DNA of 35,633 nucleotides from Acanthaster planci (GCF_001949145.1 NW_019091385.1:1186313-1221945); one strand, 5' to 3'; positions 21,361 through 35,000 are shown, numbered from the stretch's first letter. Notes: generated by a model from the letters alone, not told the origin. Numbers and translations: made by a program.

Positions 21361-22716
21361 TCACCTGCCTCCGCGCGCCACAGCCTTCTCTCTAATATAC
21401 GTACATACTGAAACGACAAAGCGTGACTTTCAGTCAGTCTGCGGTGGGTGTGACTGCAAAACTAATTACGCAGGCAGTGACAGGCCGTCCGCGTGCGCAG
21501 CAACGTACGGCTGCAAATCATTCCCTGGCATAGCGTAGGTGACGAGGTCTGTTTTCAGCAAGTCTGCCTGGTTAATGATGTACATGTACATGTACACTGG
21601 CTCTCATCTCCGTGTGAGGCGCAGAGGACAGACAAGCTTGGAGGGTGACAGGACGAGTGCACCGCGTGACCATGGTTTGAAGGGAGTGAGTATACTCTAC
21701 GCTCACCACAACCTACACTGAGCAAGGAGCAAAACTGGAATGAGCATGCAAGCGAAGCGCACGCGCAGAACGACATCCAGAGAGGCAGACTAAATTTGCA
21801 TGATATACACGTATACGCACACGTTATTCAGCGGCACGGGCTTGGCCATTTTGATGATACTAAGAATTGCGCACATCTGGGAAATTGGTTTTGGAGAGGC
21901 GCATTGTGAATGGCAATCGGGTCTCGGGTGGAGCGAGGGTGACGGCTTCGAACCGGCACTGCAATTCAGCTGCTGATCTACATACAGCAGGATCGATATC
22001 AACAATCTAGTTCACATGAAATATGTAGTTGCTGAATTCTGTAAGCTATGGTGATTTGAGATTACTACAATGTCACACGAAGTTTGAAAATAGTTCGAAT
22101 TTTCAAATAACTTGGGAAATTTTGCACGATGACATGAGTACGCATTAGTAACTAAAGCTAAAGTTGTAAAAAGCGACCAATACATCAGAGGCGAAAAGAA
22201 CACCCATTCACTGCAGCAAAGATTCAGGCAAATCGCATTAATATGTTCAAAAGAAGAGGATAAAATGACACTTCAATTTAATTTCCCCAAACTCAATTTA
22301 ATTTCCCCCAAATCCTGTCTTACTTGTCGAGAAATGTATATGTATCAGACAGGACAGGCGACATATATTCTAACCCATACTTAGTCTTTTACTGAAACCA
22401 CAGTGACTTCAGTAAGTAACTGTTTCTACTGATCGACTTTGCATAAGCATGTGGACAGAGGGAGCAGGTGAACTAGAAAATGCATTTTTCACCGAAGCAC
22501 AAGAGCACGTCTAGTGCCAGGCATATCCAGACAATCACCCAGCCCTAAGTCCTTCCTTAGCCCATGGCTAAGTTGCCGATTACTGCTAAGTGAAACACCT
22601 GCCCACTAGAATCTAAAGATGAAATCAGCAAAGGCATAGAAATATGTGTTAACGCAATACTGAGGCAAAGACAAAACTAAACGCTCCTTGTATTTGTGTA
22701 TAAATATTAACTTCCT
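21361..22716. other. Upstream flank of the receptor; no gene seen
   Basis: The first 300 bp are relatively CpG-rich and probably hold receptor promoter elements. Seen here: a palindromic GTACATGTACATGTAC at 21580-21595, a perfect octamer ATTTGCAT at 21794-21801, and a 20-bp tandem duplication at 22273-22312. A GGTTCGAAGCC box-B-like motif near 21948-21958 (minus) has no convincing box A. No coding frame is supported. Confidence 0.5.
22273..22312. repeat. Two-copy 20-bp tandem duplication
   Basis: TCAATTTAATTTCCCC occurs at 22273-22288 and again at 22293-22308, each followed by a CAAA or AAA spacer. This is a recent local duplication or slippage event of no obvious function. Confidence 0.8.
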
Positions 22717-23716
22717 ACACTGTAAGACCCAACTTTGAAGAACGTTTGACGCGTTTATAAACTAAACACATTAAACATTTGAACACGCGGTGCGTTAATA
22801 GATGTGAACGTGTTTAAAACATAACGTTGTTTATCTTCGGGACATTTAACGCCTGTTTATAGCGGCTTAAAACTTGAATTCCGTTATTTTCTGCCAATAC
22901 TCTTGAGTGCCGATGAAATTCAAATTTCATGATGTAAGTGGTTAATTTAAGCTGATATAACGTATAACATATGGATGCAGATAAGATTATCACTTGTTAA
23001 CACCAAAAATAAACACTGTGTTTACACAACAAGTTCAGTTGTACCGCACAGCGTTTAAGACACGACTATGCGCATGCGCTGTATGTACACACTCGTGTAT
23101 GCGCACTTCGATCTCTTTCAGCATCCCCTGCACATGTGCTGGCTGTCGTTTGTAAATGTAGAGAAATCGAACTGTTCAGAGTTGCATTTATTCATTTCTT
23201 ACACAGGTTTGTGCATATACCAGTAACGTGCATGGATATTTCAGGATCTCGGATGGGTGATAATTTGCTGAAAAAATAAGGCTTTTTAACAGTATTTCAA
23301 CCGTTTTTGTTCCCGTATTAAATTTTAGTAGTTGACTTGCCATTCTTCACGTCACAGCGCATGACTTGAAAACGTGTAGACCACCATTGCCCAATAACGT
23401 GTAGTTAATAAACACGGCACCCTTATAAACGTGTCAAAGTGTATAAACAGTGTTATAGCCAGTACACATGTTTTGGTGTTTAAATAATAAACACACATAT
23501 AGTGTTTATAATTAAAAAGTGTATAAAGACCAAACATATCTATAAAGACCTTTATATTTTATTATAAATATACCTTGCGTTTATTAAATAAAACAGTGTG
23601 TTCAGCGTATAAAGATGTCGAAGGTGTTTAACTATGAACGTGTCAAAATGTCGAAAAGTGTTACAGATTTGCGTTTAATTTGCGTTTAGATGTTAAACGC
23701 TTGGGTTTTACAGTGT
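22717..23716. mobile_element. Non-autonomous DNA transposon with CACTG termini, CACTA/EnSpm-like
   Basis: Terminal inverted repeats read (A)CACTGTAAGACCCAA at the left (22717 on) and TTGGGTTTTACAGTG(T) at the right (to 23716). A further inside pair is CGTTTGAC against GTTAAACG. Both ends are packed with short subterminal repeats of GTGTTTA/TAAACAC type in both orientations (for example CGTGTTTAAAAC near 22809, TAAACACACA near 23488, GTGTTTATAA near 23503). The middle (about 23070-23390) lacks them and holds alternating purine-pyrimidine stretches such as ATGCGCATGCGC. CACTA/EnSpm elements start with CACT(A/G) and carry subterminal repeats, so this is the best match. No transposase is encoded. 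The expected 2-4-bp target duplication is not evident, so age-related decay or another superfamily remains possible. Confidence 0.6.
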
Positions 23717-26700
23717 GCACTCAGGGGCAAAGTCTTCCTAAACCTAGACCAAGTATCGTCAAGAAAATGTCACTTTGACGCTAGTGCTCACTCCACTATT
23801 TCATTGCGAAAACGTTTCCTTTCTCTTTTTTCCCATAAACCCAATCTAACAGGTATAAGTAACGACATGCAATTCTTTAAAATAAATTGTGATTACATTT
23901 ACGTTCAGATTCAATGATCTGATAAAGTTCTGAAGACGCTTTGGCCTTTTCGTATTTTTCATTTTACCGTTACTAAGGCAGCATTCACATCGAGGTCGTT
24001 AGTTTAGCCAGTCACTTAGAGTAGATTAGATTATCTACTACGATTACCGGCCTCGTATGTGCAAGTAATGGTAGCCCAACTCGACAGGCGGACACTGAGG
24101 AGGTAAGCCTCAGGGATGTTCGGGGAGATCATTCACTCTCCGGGAGCTCAATCTTCCGAAGTGACGTAAAGCAGAGTCCGAAAAGATTCATTTTCGTTGA
24201 GGGCAACGTCTACGAATTGTTGACGTGGTGCACTTAGACAACGATCTGTATCGTGGTGTTCTATGAAATCTTCTCATGGATTGGCAACGGAACAAAGTAC
24301 ATGTATTACCTTAAGCTAGATTTAGCATGATTTATTTATCAACGAAAACCTAAGTGCAATGAAATTTATTTGCATTCTTAAACTCTAAATCAATACATTC
24401 TTAAATTATAATAACGTTTTATTGGAGAACTGTCGGTCTTTATGAAGAATACAGTTCAATCCGTGGCCATTCTGATAGCATTGTGAGAACAAGAATGTCA
24501 CCTAAAAATGGTCATTTACCAAAGAGATATTTACTACAGCTGGAAGAGACTTTCAGTCACTTATCATACAACTTGTGGGAAGTATTGTTAGATAACTGCG
24601 TTTCCCAATGGCTGCCACGACTTCCAACGTTCGTTTTACTCTTCATTTGATATTTTTTGGATCAAGTAAAGAATCTAGTGTCATCATTGTACATGTATAA
24701 CTGATGCTGACTTACTGCCGGTGATTTAATGTACGTGTGTTTGTTTTATACACAGCACTGCTATAAATTCAAACTTGAAATCCTTTAAAGTGAATATTTG
24801 TAATTAATCAATAGTCTCTCTACTAAATGTATATTGAAAGCTTATCTTCAGCAAATAAACATGTACACATGCATATTGTTGAGAATTCAAATCGAAATTG
24901 CGGACCAACCACAAAAGTGAGTCTACGCAAATGCTTAAGGAAGGCAAAACTGCCATCCAAAAGCTGAACTTGTCTGCAATGCAACGCGACAACAAGGCAA
25001 CCATAAATCAAGTCGTTTCGGTTTAAGTTCTTCAGAGGATATTACTTGTGAAAGAGGCCTCCCAATTATGTACCGTAAAATTAATCACACACTCGAGTTC
25101 AGAGCGGACTTCGGTCAGTCAGTTTTTGGCGCCAGTGTTTATCCTTGTCTGACATTTCGTAAGCAAGCCAACAACAAACCTTACTCGAATCATGAGATGT
25201 TATTGAGTTTTTGCTTAATGTAATGTCATACCTCCCCCAAAAATCTCCCTACTTAAAACATCTTTTTGGTATGACTGCATGGGAAGCTGATCATTTCCTT
25301 GGGTTCGCAGAATATCTGTTAACATCCATGACCTTACTGGTCAAAGTGAAGCAAGGTATAGAGGGATCCCAATACGACGCTTTTAGCATCGATCTGCGCA
25401 CTTTCGCGTTTGAAAACGAGGCTGTATGTGTCAGCTTCAATTCTTAATACGATCAGACGATTGAAAGTAAGGAGTTTTTCAGGCTGCAAATTTTTGCGGA
25501 AGAGTCTTTCAGGATGACTCGACACGTAAAATCAAAGGAAAAATAACGGCAATTGACCGCGAACTAACGTACCTGCGATGGTTGTGTATCTTGTGCAGTG
25601 GGCGTGGTTTAAACTGAAGTGGAGTCACACTTACGAACGGGATACTGCATGTACTGTGTGGACTCCGCGGGCGCGCGCGAAAAAGTTCAATACATAGAGC
25701 CTCGGTACCGATGCAGATATGCGCAGACAGCGCTAACGTAAAATCCCTCTATTCATGGCACGTATCAAACGAACGGCATAGTATACTGTCACGTTAACGG
25801 CAAAGTTCTAGAAAGAAACAATCACATTTTCGACAATTGAGTTTTTTCTAACTCTTTCACAAACCCCCGATCTAATTATTCCTCCCTTTAAATGTGATTG
25901 CCAGACGCCCGCCGCCGCCTTCGTGAGATGAATTCGACTGGTTACCTCACACCAGTGAGCAAATGGCTTCCTTCAGATAGCCATACAGAGTTCACTCAAC
26001 AAACGTGTGCGGATACCCGCGACCGTGATTCAATAATCGCTCAATACACGCCAAGGAGACGTCTTGACTCTGAGAGCATCCATGTGAAGAAATAAGGCTG
26101 TGATTTCTATGACGTTACCTTTGCTTCTAAGGCATGACCTGACAACAAAAATCTGCACTTGGCTTATACATGTACATATGTTGCTTGAGTCAAAACTGCA
26201 GGGCTATGGCTGGGTTTTCGTATACACAAATCCCTTGTTGATCAGTGCAATCACGACTGACACACCCGAGTGATGACCTCTCTCTCTCTCTCGGTGGCTC
26301 CCTTGACGGTGCCGCTGCCCGACAAGAACTGCCTTGCCCCCGGAACAGGAGGAAACGAGAGAACCGGCAGGGATTAGGTTTTACTGCTTTTGATACCTCG
26401 AGGGCAGAGGCAGGATTTCCCGCCAAAACCTCATCCGCGCCCAGAAAACAAAATAACAACAATAAGTCGCCTGATGAGGTTAGCTTGTCCCCACGGGCAG
26501 CGCCGATGCAAGACCAAATTACTGCCCGGCACTGCTTGCTCAGGCAGCCACGATCAATTTCCCACGTGTTTTTCCTATTCACTTTTCCAATTGCAAATCG
26601 TTGACCGAGTGGCCGGAGCCCGTCTCGTGTACGTCTGGAATCTTGCTGGCCAATATCAGAGACTGGGAAATTTCGATGGTGGGCGGTACGCAGATCATCT

Positions 26701-28933
26701 CGTGTTTAGGACAAGGAGTGGGGAGGATACATACCTGTCGATGTTAGATCTGTTTGGATGAAGAAACCATAGCGTGTGGAAAAAGTGATTGTGATGCTGG
26801 TTGTTGGTACCACCAAAGTTGAAAAATACTTCCATTTAGTATTAATATTAACGTATATTCCATTATAGAATTACGTCGATGTAGTGGTCAAGAGTGTCCG
26901 TTCATACAAATTAACTTATTAACTGATTAAATGATGTAGTCTTTCCTCTTAGCTATTTTTATCTGAAATGATCTTCAAAAAAAATGTCCTCTGGGTGATA
27001 AACGACTTCTTACAATGCAAATGACTCCGAGCTAGCTTTGCTGGTCAATGTGCAGCATGAAATTGGGGATATTGAACAACTCGTCTTCTCTGATGCAGCC
27101 CTGACTGGGGAGGTATGTAAATATGGATTTGTAAAAAAAATACATCAAACCGAAATGATAATGAAACATCCGTGCTTATACCATCAACCTATTATGCGTT
27201 ATTCATATTTGCCCTGAAAATAATACCGTAATCCATCATGTTGGACAGCCTCATCGTTGGATGAATGCAAATATATTAAATGCAGCTTTCACTTAAATTG
27301 CACTGAAAATCCAAACACCTTCATCTTGTTCACTCGTGCAATAATTACCCGCTCAAACTTTCCATTAAGAGTACGTTAGATAAGTATTTAGTAATGCACT
27401 CTATCAGACATTACAAATAATTCTTGTGATTGATGATACAAATCTTGAACACCTGCCTTTCATTATATTGTCAACATGGGTAAAAATCTTGCTAAAAAAT
27501 GAGCTCCTTCCAGACAATCAGCGTATACGGACTTAAGTACTGTCTTTACCATTGGAAATCGTAACTATTCAAGGCAGACATTCTGCTGCCACCCTCTTTC
27601 ATAAAGAGTGTTGCATCCACACGAAGATAAGCACCAAAAGCACACTAGATTTGGTAAAGCTTCAAGGAGGTCTGCGGTAGCTTTCTGGATTCTGATGGCT
27701 TCCGGACAGTTTGGGACATGATATGAAACTCTACACTGAGACGTGGATTATTATACCTAACGTCGGGGTTCATGTTGATGGCCCAAGTCGGGGCTTATGC
27801 TGCCAATCCCAGATTGCATATCGCGCTGTCCGTGACTGCTGCACCGTAACAGACATTACTTTGATAACCGATGGTGCAGCCTGTCAACCATTGATGGAGA
27901 GATCTAGGGTCTAATATTTACCTAAAAGCCAGTGTACCAAGTAAAATGAGTCGAACCAATATCTGTACAACGTACTGTCAGTATTCCGAGGAGGAAAGTG
28001 GGCACATTAATCTAATATGGCCGCTTACCAAATCCAACAAAGACCTGTAAAAAGCACGCGTTTAAGATTACATATCAAACTCTTTCGCCGGTGACTGTGC
28101 ATTTTGTTTGAAACTGTAAATCTGATGGGGCATTCCGTTGATGAAATTATGTTATATTAGCATTAGTGCGTAGGAGAACAATACGGCAATTTTTAATATG
28201 TATTGGAGCTATATATGACTCGGCTTATGGAAATAATCACCAATCAAACTCCCAAGAAAGTGTTTGGCATTTGTCAGGATGCATAGATGTATGACCATTC
28301 GGTTTCTGATACTGTCTTTGTCTTTGCATTTACTGTCTCTATGTCGCATATTTTTGCTGGAAGAGGGAAAATATGACTGGGGGCAAACTAAGCCGCACTG
28401 CCGGCTTGTGACCATGATCGTCCTAATGAAACGGTGTCCAGACAGACTGGGTAGCTCCTGAGCAGTAGTCTACAGAAAGTGTAACACGTTGTATACGAAA
28501 AAGGTTGCCAATGTTTGAGGTGACAGGTACCGTAACACACTAAAAAAAAAACGGCAACAAGAGTTTATTTTGAAATTAGATCTCTTAAGTGTACACTAAT
28601 GTGGCAAACCTTCCGCACATTTTTTTATCGGGGGATATTTGGGGACATTTCGACAATACGTTAACAATCACAGCAAACATCACTCCGAATGTATTTAGGA
28701 CGCATATGTTGCAAGATAACGTTTGTAATTCAGCAAGGGTTGCGTTTCTTTCTTCAAATTCGCAAGATTGAAACTTGAGTAGAGGTTTGATGTCAGGGAA
28801 ATTTCACCATGGAAAGACTATGTAATTATCACTCGTGTTATTAGTCTGTTCCAAAGAGGCGGGAGAAAAAGTCCGTATTAAAATTCAAGGGAAACCCGTT
28901 GAGTCAGATAGGAACAAAAACCTCAGTCCAAGT
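23717..28933. other. Gene-poor stretch
   Basis: No gene is supported. Seen here: a strong donor-like GAG|GTAAGC near 24101 within a 70-codon stop-to-stop plus frame; perfect octamers at 24368-24375, 27015-27022 and 27265-27272; a GC-box-like GGGCGTGG near 25600 followed by a CG-rich run at 25666-25679, possibly an unrecognised promoter; and a GC-richer block at 26240-26760 open on both strands, with a consensus donor CAG|GTATGT on minus near 26735. An exon of an unseen gene may lie in this last block, but I cannot define one. Confidence 0.45.
26278..26292. repeat. (CT)n microsatellite, about 7.5 units
   Basis: An uninterrupted CT dinucleotide run. It forces Ser/Leu or Arg/Glu runs in overlapping frames, which inflates their apparent coding look. 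Confidence 0.9.
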
Positions 28934-29007
28934 GTCGGTTTGGGGTGGGATTCGAACCGGGGTCAACGAGGTGGAAGGCAAGGAAAGTACCACTGCTCCA
29001 AACCGAC
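28934..29007 (-). pseudogene. tRNA-Gly-derived sequence (pseudogene or SINE head)
   Basis: The segment is 74 nt, tRNA-sized. On the minus strand a perfect 7-bp acceptor stem (GTCGGTT with AACCGAC) extends to a 10-bp outer pairing. Box A-like GGAGCAGTGGTA and a perfect box B GGTTCGAATCC follow. The stretch GCCTTCCA...GTTGACCC matches tRNA-Gly(UCC), with TCC as anticodon. The anticodon stem and three of five T-stem pairs are broken and the D-stem is weak, so it should not fold as a working tRNA. It may be a pseudogene or the head of a tRNA-Gly SINE. No body sequence recurs in this window to prove the latter. Confidence 0.65.
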
Positions 29008-31971
29008 TCTTCTTTTGAAAATCGGAGGATATGAGACAGGGTGATAGCTGATAAGGAATGATTTTTAGCCATGAAGATTGAAGAGCAGCTGATAGGTTCT
29101 CTAACAGGAGCGCTTGGTTTTTGTGTAAGCTTCCATGGTGTGTAAGTGTTCAGGTGAAAAGGGAACGGCAAACCCTGAGATTGGCGTAATCAGAATACTC
29201 CGACAAAAATAGCGACCACAAATAGCGGAACCCGAAGAGAGCGAGAAAAAAAATCGCAACATTAGTTAACAGTTATACAAGACGGCGCCCACGTGAATAG
29301 CTTCTGCTGGAGAACGGAAATAGATACGTGAACTAAAAACGGGAAACTTGGAGGCACAATGGTTTCCTTCTGAGTGGCGAAACTAAATACGGCTGAGATG
29401 AATCAGGGGAGGCTCGACCCAAAGATAACAGAAGAGAAGAAAAACATGACAAGAGGATACCGAAATATCACAAAGCACGCAACAGGAGTGCTTCTTGACA
29501 CGACATTAAGCCCTGCGTCAGCTCTCTAAAATCTCAAGAGGACTCTCTCGTAGAGTCCCGGGCATCTACAGGATTTCCGCCGGCCAATGGCCATCTGTAA
29601 TAAGCTCGGGGCAGGCTCCTGACTAAAATCCATAAAGGCATGTAACACTACCCATGAGCACATCTTGATGAAAGCAAGATAAGCTGATGGTTGTTCTATG
29701 AGATGACCAACGGGGGGTGCAGACTCGGGCCCACAATCTGAGTAATCATAACACACTTGACAATATTCACAACATAGCTTATAGAGACACGGAGGGACAG
29801 GCTCAGGAAAGATGAGACTCCACAAGAACTTGTTAAGAAGTGGTTACCAAAGTTTCACAGGAATAGGCCTACTACCTGTCAAATAAGTTCAAAACCATAT
29901 TGCAAACCGTGGCGACCACATACAGCCTTTTTATAGAAATTTAATTTGGATTCACACAACCCCGGTATCGTGAAAAGGGTTCAAATTTAGGCGCCAGATT
30001 ACTGTATGTATTTGAAATCCGTTCTATGCATTATCACAAAGACCACTTTCCTCTGCCGCTGATTTGAATTGCCTGTATGTCGAAGTATTACAACTGTTCC
30101 AGACTTCCCTGTCCGGTTTCTCTGCAAGCACTTCTGGGCTAATATTTTCACTGAAAGTGATGTATGCGTAGAAGCTTGCAATTTATTAAAAACCGAAAAT
30201 GGCTGACCTGTCGTCATGGGAATGACGGCATTCACAGCTGCACCATGACTGGCCTGATTATTGGTAACCGTAGAAATTGGACCCTGCCCATTGGTCCACG
30301 AGTCTAGAATGCTTTTACCCATGCCAAGACGACTGGATGAAGCCACGAATTTCTCAGTATGTACAGAATGGCGACATTAAGACGGATCTATCTTGAAATT
30401 CAGTCTAAAGCAGAGTATTGATATAATGTGTAACTCAAAAGCTGTTTACCATTATTCGCCAAGGCAGATTCTGTTAACATTTAAACGAACCTAGAATTTT
30501 ATTCATTGCACGATTTGCAATGTATCCAATTTCAGGAAGATTTGTTGGTTGTTCCAATATGACAGGATTGTATTTCAGTGGGGGGTTCTATCATTACCAA
30601 AGGGCACGTTTTGAGATCTTGCATTGACTAGTTCGCCTAGAACAAATGACGGCATCCCAAAAACAAAATAAGCTCAGCAATAAGTCGGATATATACTCCT
30701 GGACTTATCCCCACAGTGCCATAGTTATAAGCACTGCTTAATGACGTCGACAGGGGAAAAATGCTTATTGTCTTTCTGCGACAACCGAATCTATGGCCTC
30801 TGAAGTGCGGAGCATGATCCCGGTGTCCGATATCGATCAAAGTGCGTCACCACATTGAGGAGAATATCCGGGGCAGACCGTCTGCGCCGCTCAAATGTCC
30901 AAAATCATACAGCCGTCCGCAATATGCATAATAAAATTTGGTTCACACGGCCAGATTGGATGAAGAATTCCGGCCACAATGAGGAAAATTTTTCCGAAAG
31001 GTGCAAGTTCTAATAATCGTCGCGTCATAACGCAATTATTAAACTGAGCGTACTCTGTGGATTGAGCGTGCCTGGGCATTAAGTTTTTACGGCAACTAAG
31101 AGCCAAACGGGCGAGAATAATTCAACATAAATGTTCACGGATTCGAAACAATAGGAAAGGATATAATCACAAAAGGAATATGCGGGAACGCGTTCTCAGA
31201 GGGCAAGAGTTTTGCATTACTGGGATAGGGTCGAGTAAACCTTCGGTGCGTTTGTCGTAAATTCAAATAACAAAGCCAGCCTCTGAGGCACCATGAAGCA
31301 CCATCAACGCATAACCTCTACAAGCCGGGGACAAATCCTGGTAGCCTAATGTATTACAAGCGCTGCAAAAATTGTACAAAATGCGTGCAGGTCTATACAA
31401 CTCCACAACATATTTCATTTTCTACTATGGCGGGAATTATCAACAACGTAAACACTGTACACGATCGCGTAATTTTTAGACACTGAGGCACTGCCATTTA
31501 TTGTAGGGCAATAACCTGTGACATAACACCACCTATTCTGTTTTAGACTGTCAAGACGGTCATTGTGTACCCAAAATAGATAGGGAAAAGAAACCACTTA
31601 CCCCAATCCTTGAGCAATCCAATTTCCATGGGTACTTCTCAACTGTTTGTCTTGCATCCTTAATCAACAGCGGAGTCTAGAGCATCACGGCTGTAATTAC
31701 TTGCACTTGCATCTAAGCCGTAACCGAGCAATCCGCTAAATCTTTAGATCCTGTAAGAAGGAGGGCATAGAATAATCTGTCATTTGTGAAGTGCCGGTTT
31801 ATAATGGGCTGAAAACAGGGACACAGTCACATGTGTCGACCCTTCTTTGACACGAATAGTCTTAAAGAATGTGTAGTATTCACCGATCCCCAAATTACTG
31901 AATTACAGCACTTTCATTCCGAGATATACATTGTGTTGGGGAGATGTTCATTTCAAATCTGAGTTTTGCCC
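29008..31971. other. Gene-poor stretch
   Basis: No gene is supported with confidence. Two minus-strand frames are worth recording. At 29526-29825 a Cys-rich frame starts only at TTG. At 29999-30346 a 115-codon frame starts at GTG (first ATG at residue 9), is Gln/Ser/Thr/Asn-rich and ends in a basic segment. Its codons look protein-like, but no family is recognised and an in-frame stop lies just upstream. Either could be an isolated exon or chance. Confidence 0.45.
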
Positions 31972-32067
31972 TTATAGCAAGAGGTCATGGGTTCTAGTCC
32001 CACCCAAGTAAGCTTGTGAATCCTTTTGCAAGGTCTCGGACAAATACTGAGCATGCAGTGTTATGAA
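31972..32067 (+). mobile_element. tRNA-Thr-derived SINE, copy 2 (5'-truncated)
   Basis: This aligns with the minus-strand copy at 13975-14128 from the 3' side of the anticodon arm onward: GCAAGAGGTCATGGGTTCTAGTCCCACC, then AGTAAGCTTGTGAATCC, GCAAGGTCTCGG and ACTGAGCATGCAGTGTTATGAATA. Box B, GGTTCTAGTCC, is at 31990-32000; box A is missing. Loss of the 5' end is typical of incomplete reverse transcription. Divergence between the copies (about 20% by eye) suggests old insertions. The 3' boundary is uncertain. Confidence 0.75.
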
Positions 32068-35000
32068 TAGGGCCTGGTGGTGCGCATCTGGAACCCTTTA
32101 GGAAATAGGAAAAATAAAGTGGACCAATTTTAGAATTTGTAATTCTTTTTTTGTTAGTTTACTTCTAAACAAAATCACCTCAGAAAAAGGCCTTTGTAAA
32201 ATTTTTGCTAACATTAATTTGTGGAAACTGAAACATTACCTGACCTGAAAGAGAATTATCCTGCCAAAATCTGTCCTCTCACTTCCGAAAATCTGAAATA
32301 GACGAAGACAATTTGTTGGTCTCGTATGTAGTTATAACATTTCATAGTCGTCTTTCGGTGAAAGCTAAAATGAAAACAGATAAAAATATTTCAAACATTT
32401 TACAATTTATTAGGAATTACACTAAGTTAAAGGAATAATCTGCGTTTACTAACGATTCTAAAGTTTAATCAAACCGTTGCTGACAACAACGGTGTCACAG
32501 CAACTAGACTGAATGTAGAACCCACTGGCTGCAGGTAGGTGAATCTTTACAACGTTTTACAGTCTCCTTTTCACGTAAGCTCATGAAGTGAAAATAAACG
32601 GGCATGACCAAGGAGCCCTAGGAACGATGTTGACGGAAGCGAAAGGTCATCCATGAATTTCATTTTTTACCAATCCCCAGCTGACTTTTCCAAAATATTA
32701 CTTAAGGAAAATAAAGGTACAATGCTGACAATAGTGTTTCTTCGGACGGTTTCAGGTAGGAATCATTATTCTAAAAATTATCGAACGTGATAAGACGGCC
32801 CAATTTAAAATCCCTACAGGAGGACAGCGCGAGGGTTCCGGAAGCTCGCTGCGTGACCTTTGACTGTAAGGCTCTTTATACGTCAGTGTAAGAGTAAAAT
32901 CTGTCATTAAGATTTCTTTAAGTCCAAATTGCAGAAACGTCACCCTGAACGTCTCAGATCTTTTCTTCAGTTGACGACAAAAACATTTATATACAATTAT
33001 GCCGTGTTTCTTTTCTTTTTCTTTTTTTTGGGGGGGGTTAGGCCTATTCAACATTTATTTCAACATTGCCCTAAAAGACACATAAGTAGTACATTGCTAT
33101 ACTTAAAGACAAGAATGCACGTACTTTGATTCAAAACGCATTTAAACAATTGAATTATTACTCAGGAAAAATAATTTTAACACTTGAACACAAAAACAGA
33201 GGGGAACATCTAGGTAAGAAGGGTGAAGCTAAAAGCTTCTGTACCCTGACCTGGGACTGACAACGACAAGGACTATACAAACATTAGATATACAGGAATG
33301 AGACAAGACTTAACCGTGGCTGAACCCATCTATCTGATGGGTACATTATATAAAAATTAAGTGGCATCACAAATTTTCCAATTATGTATTAAGTAGTGTC
33401 ATTTTCCGATTTGGTTAGGGTTTTCCATCAAAACAAGAAACAGAAATTCCCTTACAAGACTTTGTATTGAGTACAGTCATTTTTGGAACATGTCGAATTT
33501 AATTGTGTAACCTCAAAAAGGTATTTATGTACACAATCGACTCAAAGAAGACAGTCAAGACAGGAAATCAACTCTGAGGGAAAGCAGGATCTTCCAAGAT
33601 GAAGTGCAAGGTACGCAGGAAACTATGGAAAACATGCCTTTTAAACCGCAGCGGAATATATGTTCGCAAATGCCTTCAGCGCCAATGCACTTTTATCCCA
33701 CCTGGAACCGTTGACGCGATGGCACGTCGCTAACATCCATCGGACTAAGATGTATAATGTCACTGGGGTCAGGACGTGCTCTTCCGATGTTTGAGCGAAT
33801 TTCTAATTAAATGACTTGTCCTTCGGATTTAATAAATCTGTTTGATCCTGACCGCTAATTGTAAAGGCTTTGACGGGATTCTAGTTCATAAAGAAGGTCT
33901 CTCGGTGTCCGACTGTGCCAACCTTATTCCGAAGAGAGCAAATAATGCATTTGTTGTAAAACGGGCACAAAACATTAAGTTAGTGTTAAGGCAAAGGCCC
34001 AGGTCAAAGGTAAGCCCGACAAATTCACATTGTCCTTCAAAGAAATCTTCGGAAATCGCAGTACGACACAACACATGAAATCTCTGCCGAGGAATCGTCG
34101 TCATACAGATTCTGCCAGTAATAAAGGTTGCTTTATAGGATTTCAGTTCGGCCAATCATCCTGTGATGCACATGGTTACGGCACCTGGTCGATTTAAAGT
34201 AGGTCCACTTGCACCCAAATTCGGTTTGTGAAAACCCCGATGATTGGATTATTGCATTAAGGCAAAATCCCCGAACTACACTCTCGGCTATAGGAGTTCG
34301 ACGCCGTTTACAATTAACATATGGGTGGTTTCTGGCATAATCTGTGACATGCTAGTGGTGCGGGATGTTGCTCTCTGCCCATACAACAGTGTGATATACG
34401 TGTAATTGCCGTATAGAGATTTGAATCAAACTGATGATTATATTGTACTGTTATATCAGTCAAAATGTGATTTTCTATCAGTTGAAACATTAATTCTACG
34501 AATGACAGACGTTTAGTTCGAAGCAAGCAACAAAGGTCACTGATATCAACTTGTGAACCCACTTTGAGGTATTCAGTTCTCAGAAAGATAGGGACCCCCC
34601 TGAATAGCCTTTTAGCCTTCGGCAGGTGCTACCAGCGTAAATCATACAGGTTTTTGGCCCTGCAGTCTCAAGATGCGGAAACGCCGAACAGCGGACCTGT
34701 ACTTCCAAGAACTAACACATTACACAGACCACGACACACTCCTCTGGACTGAGTCGCTGTCCAACTAACACCTGATCAAGCAGACGGCTAATTCCTTCGC
34801 TTATGGCGGAGGACTTCTCAGTTCTGAGAAATCGAACGAAATTCATCCCGCGTTCAATTGTGCCTCCCTAATTAAACGTCCACTTTGTGACAGGAATAAC
34901 TGCATCCATGCCTTCCGGATGTTTCATCCATACTGATAATTTAAACGTGGCTGGGTTTAGACTTTTATGCATTGTGCTCTGGAAAAGAACACATTTCAAT

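Noticed and set aside
21930-21975. Box-B-like GGTTCGAAGCC on the minus strand
   Set aside because: No box A at the right distance and no tRNA-like folding; not called as a SINE.
26190-26604. Antisense pair of frames of 119-130 codons
   Set aside because: Both run through the CT microsatellite, giving Ser-Leu and Arg-Glu runs; both cannot be coding and neither has support.
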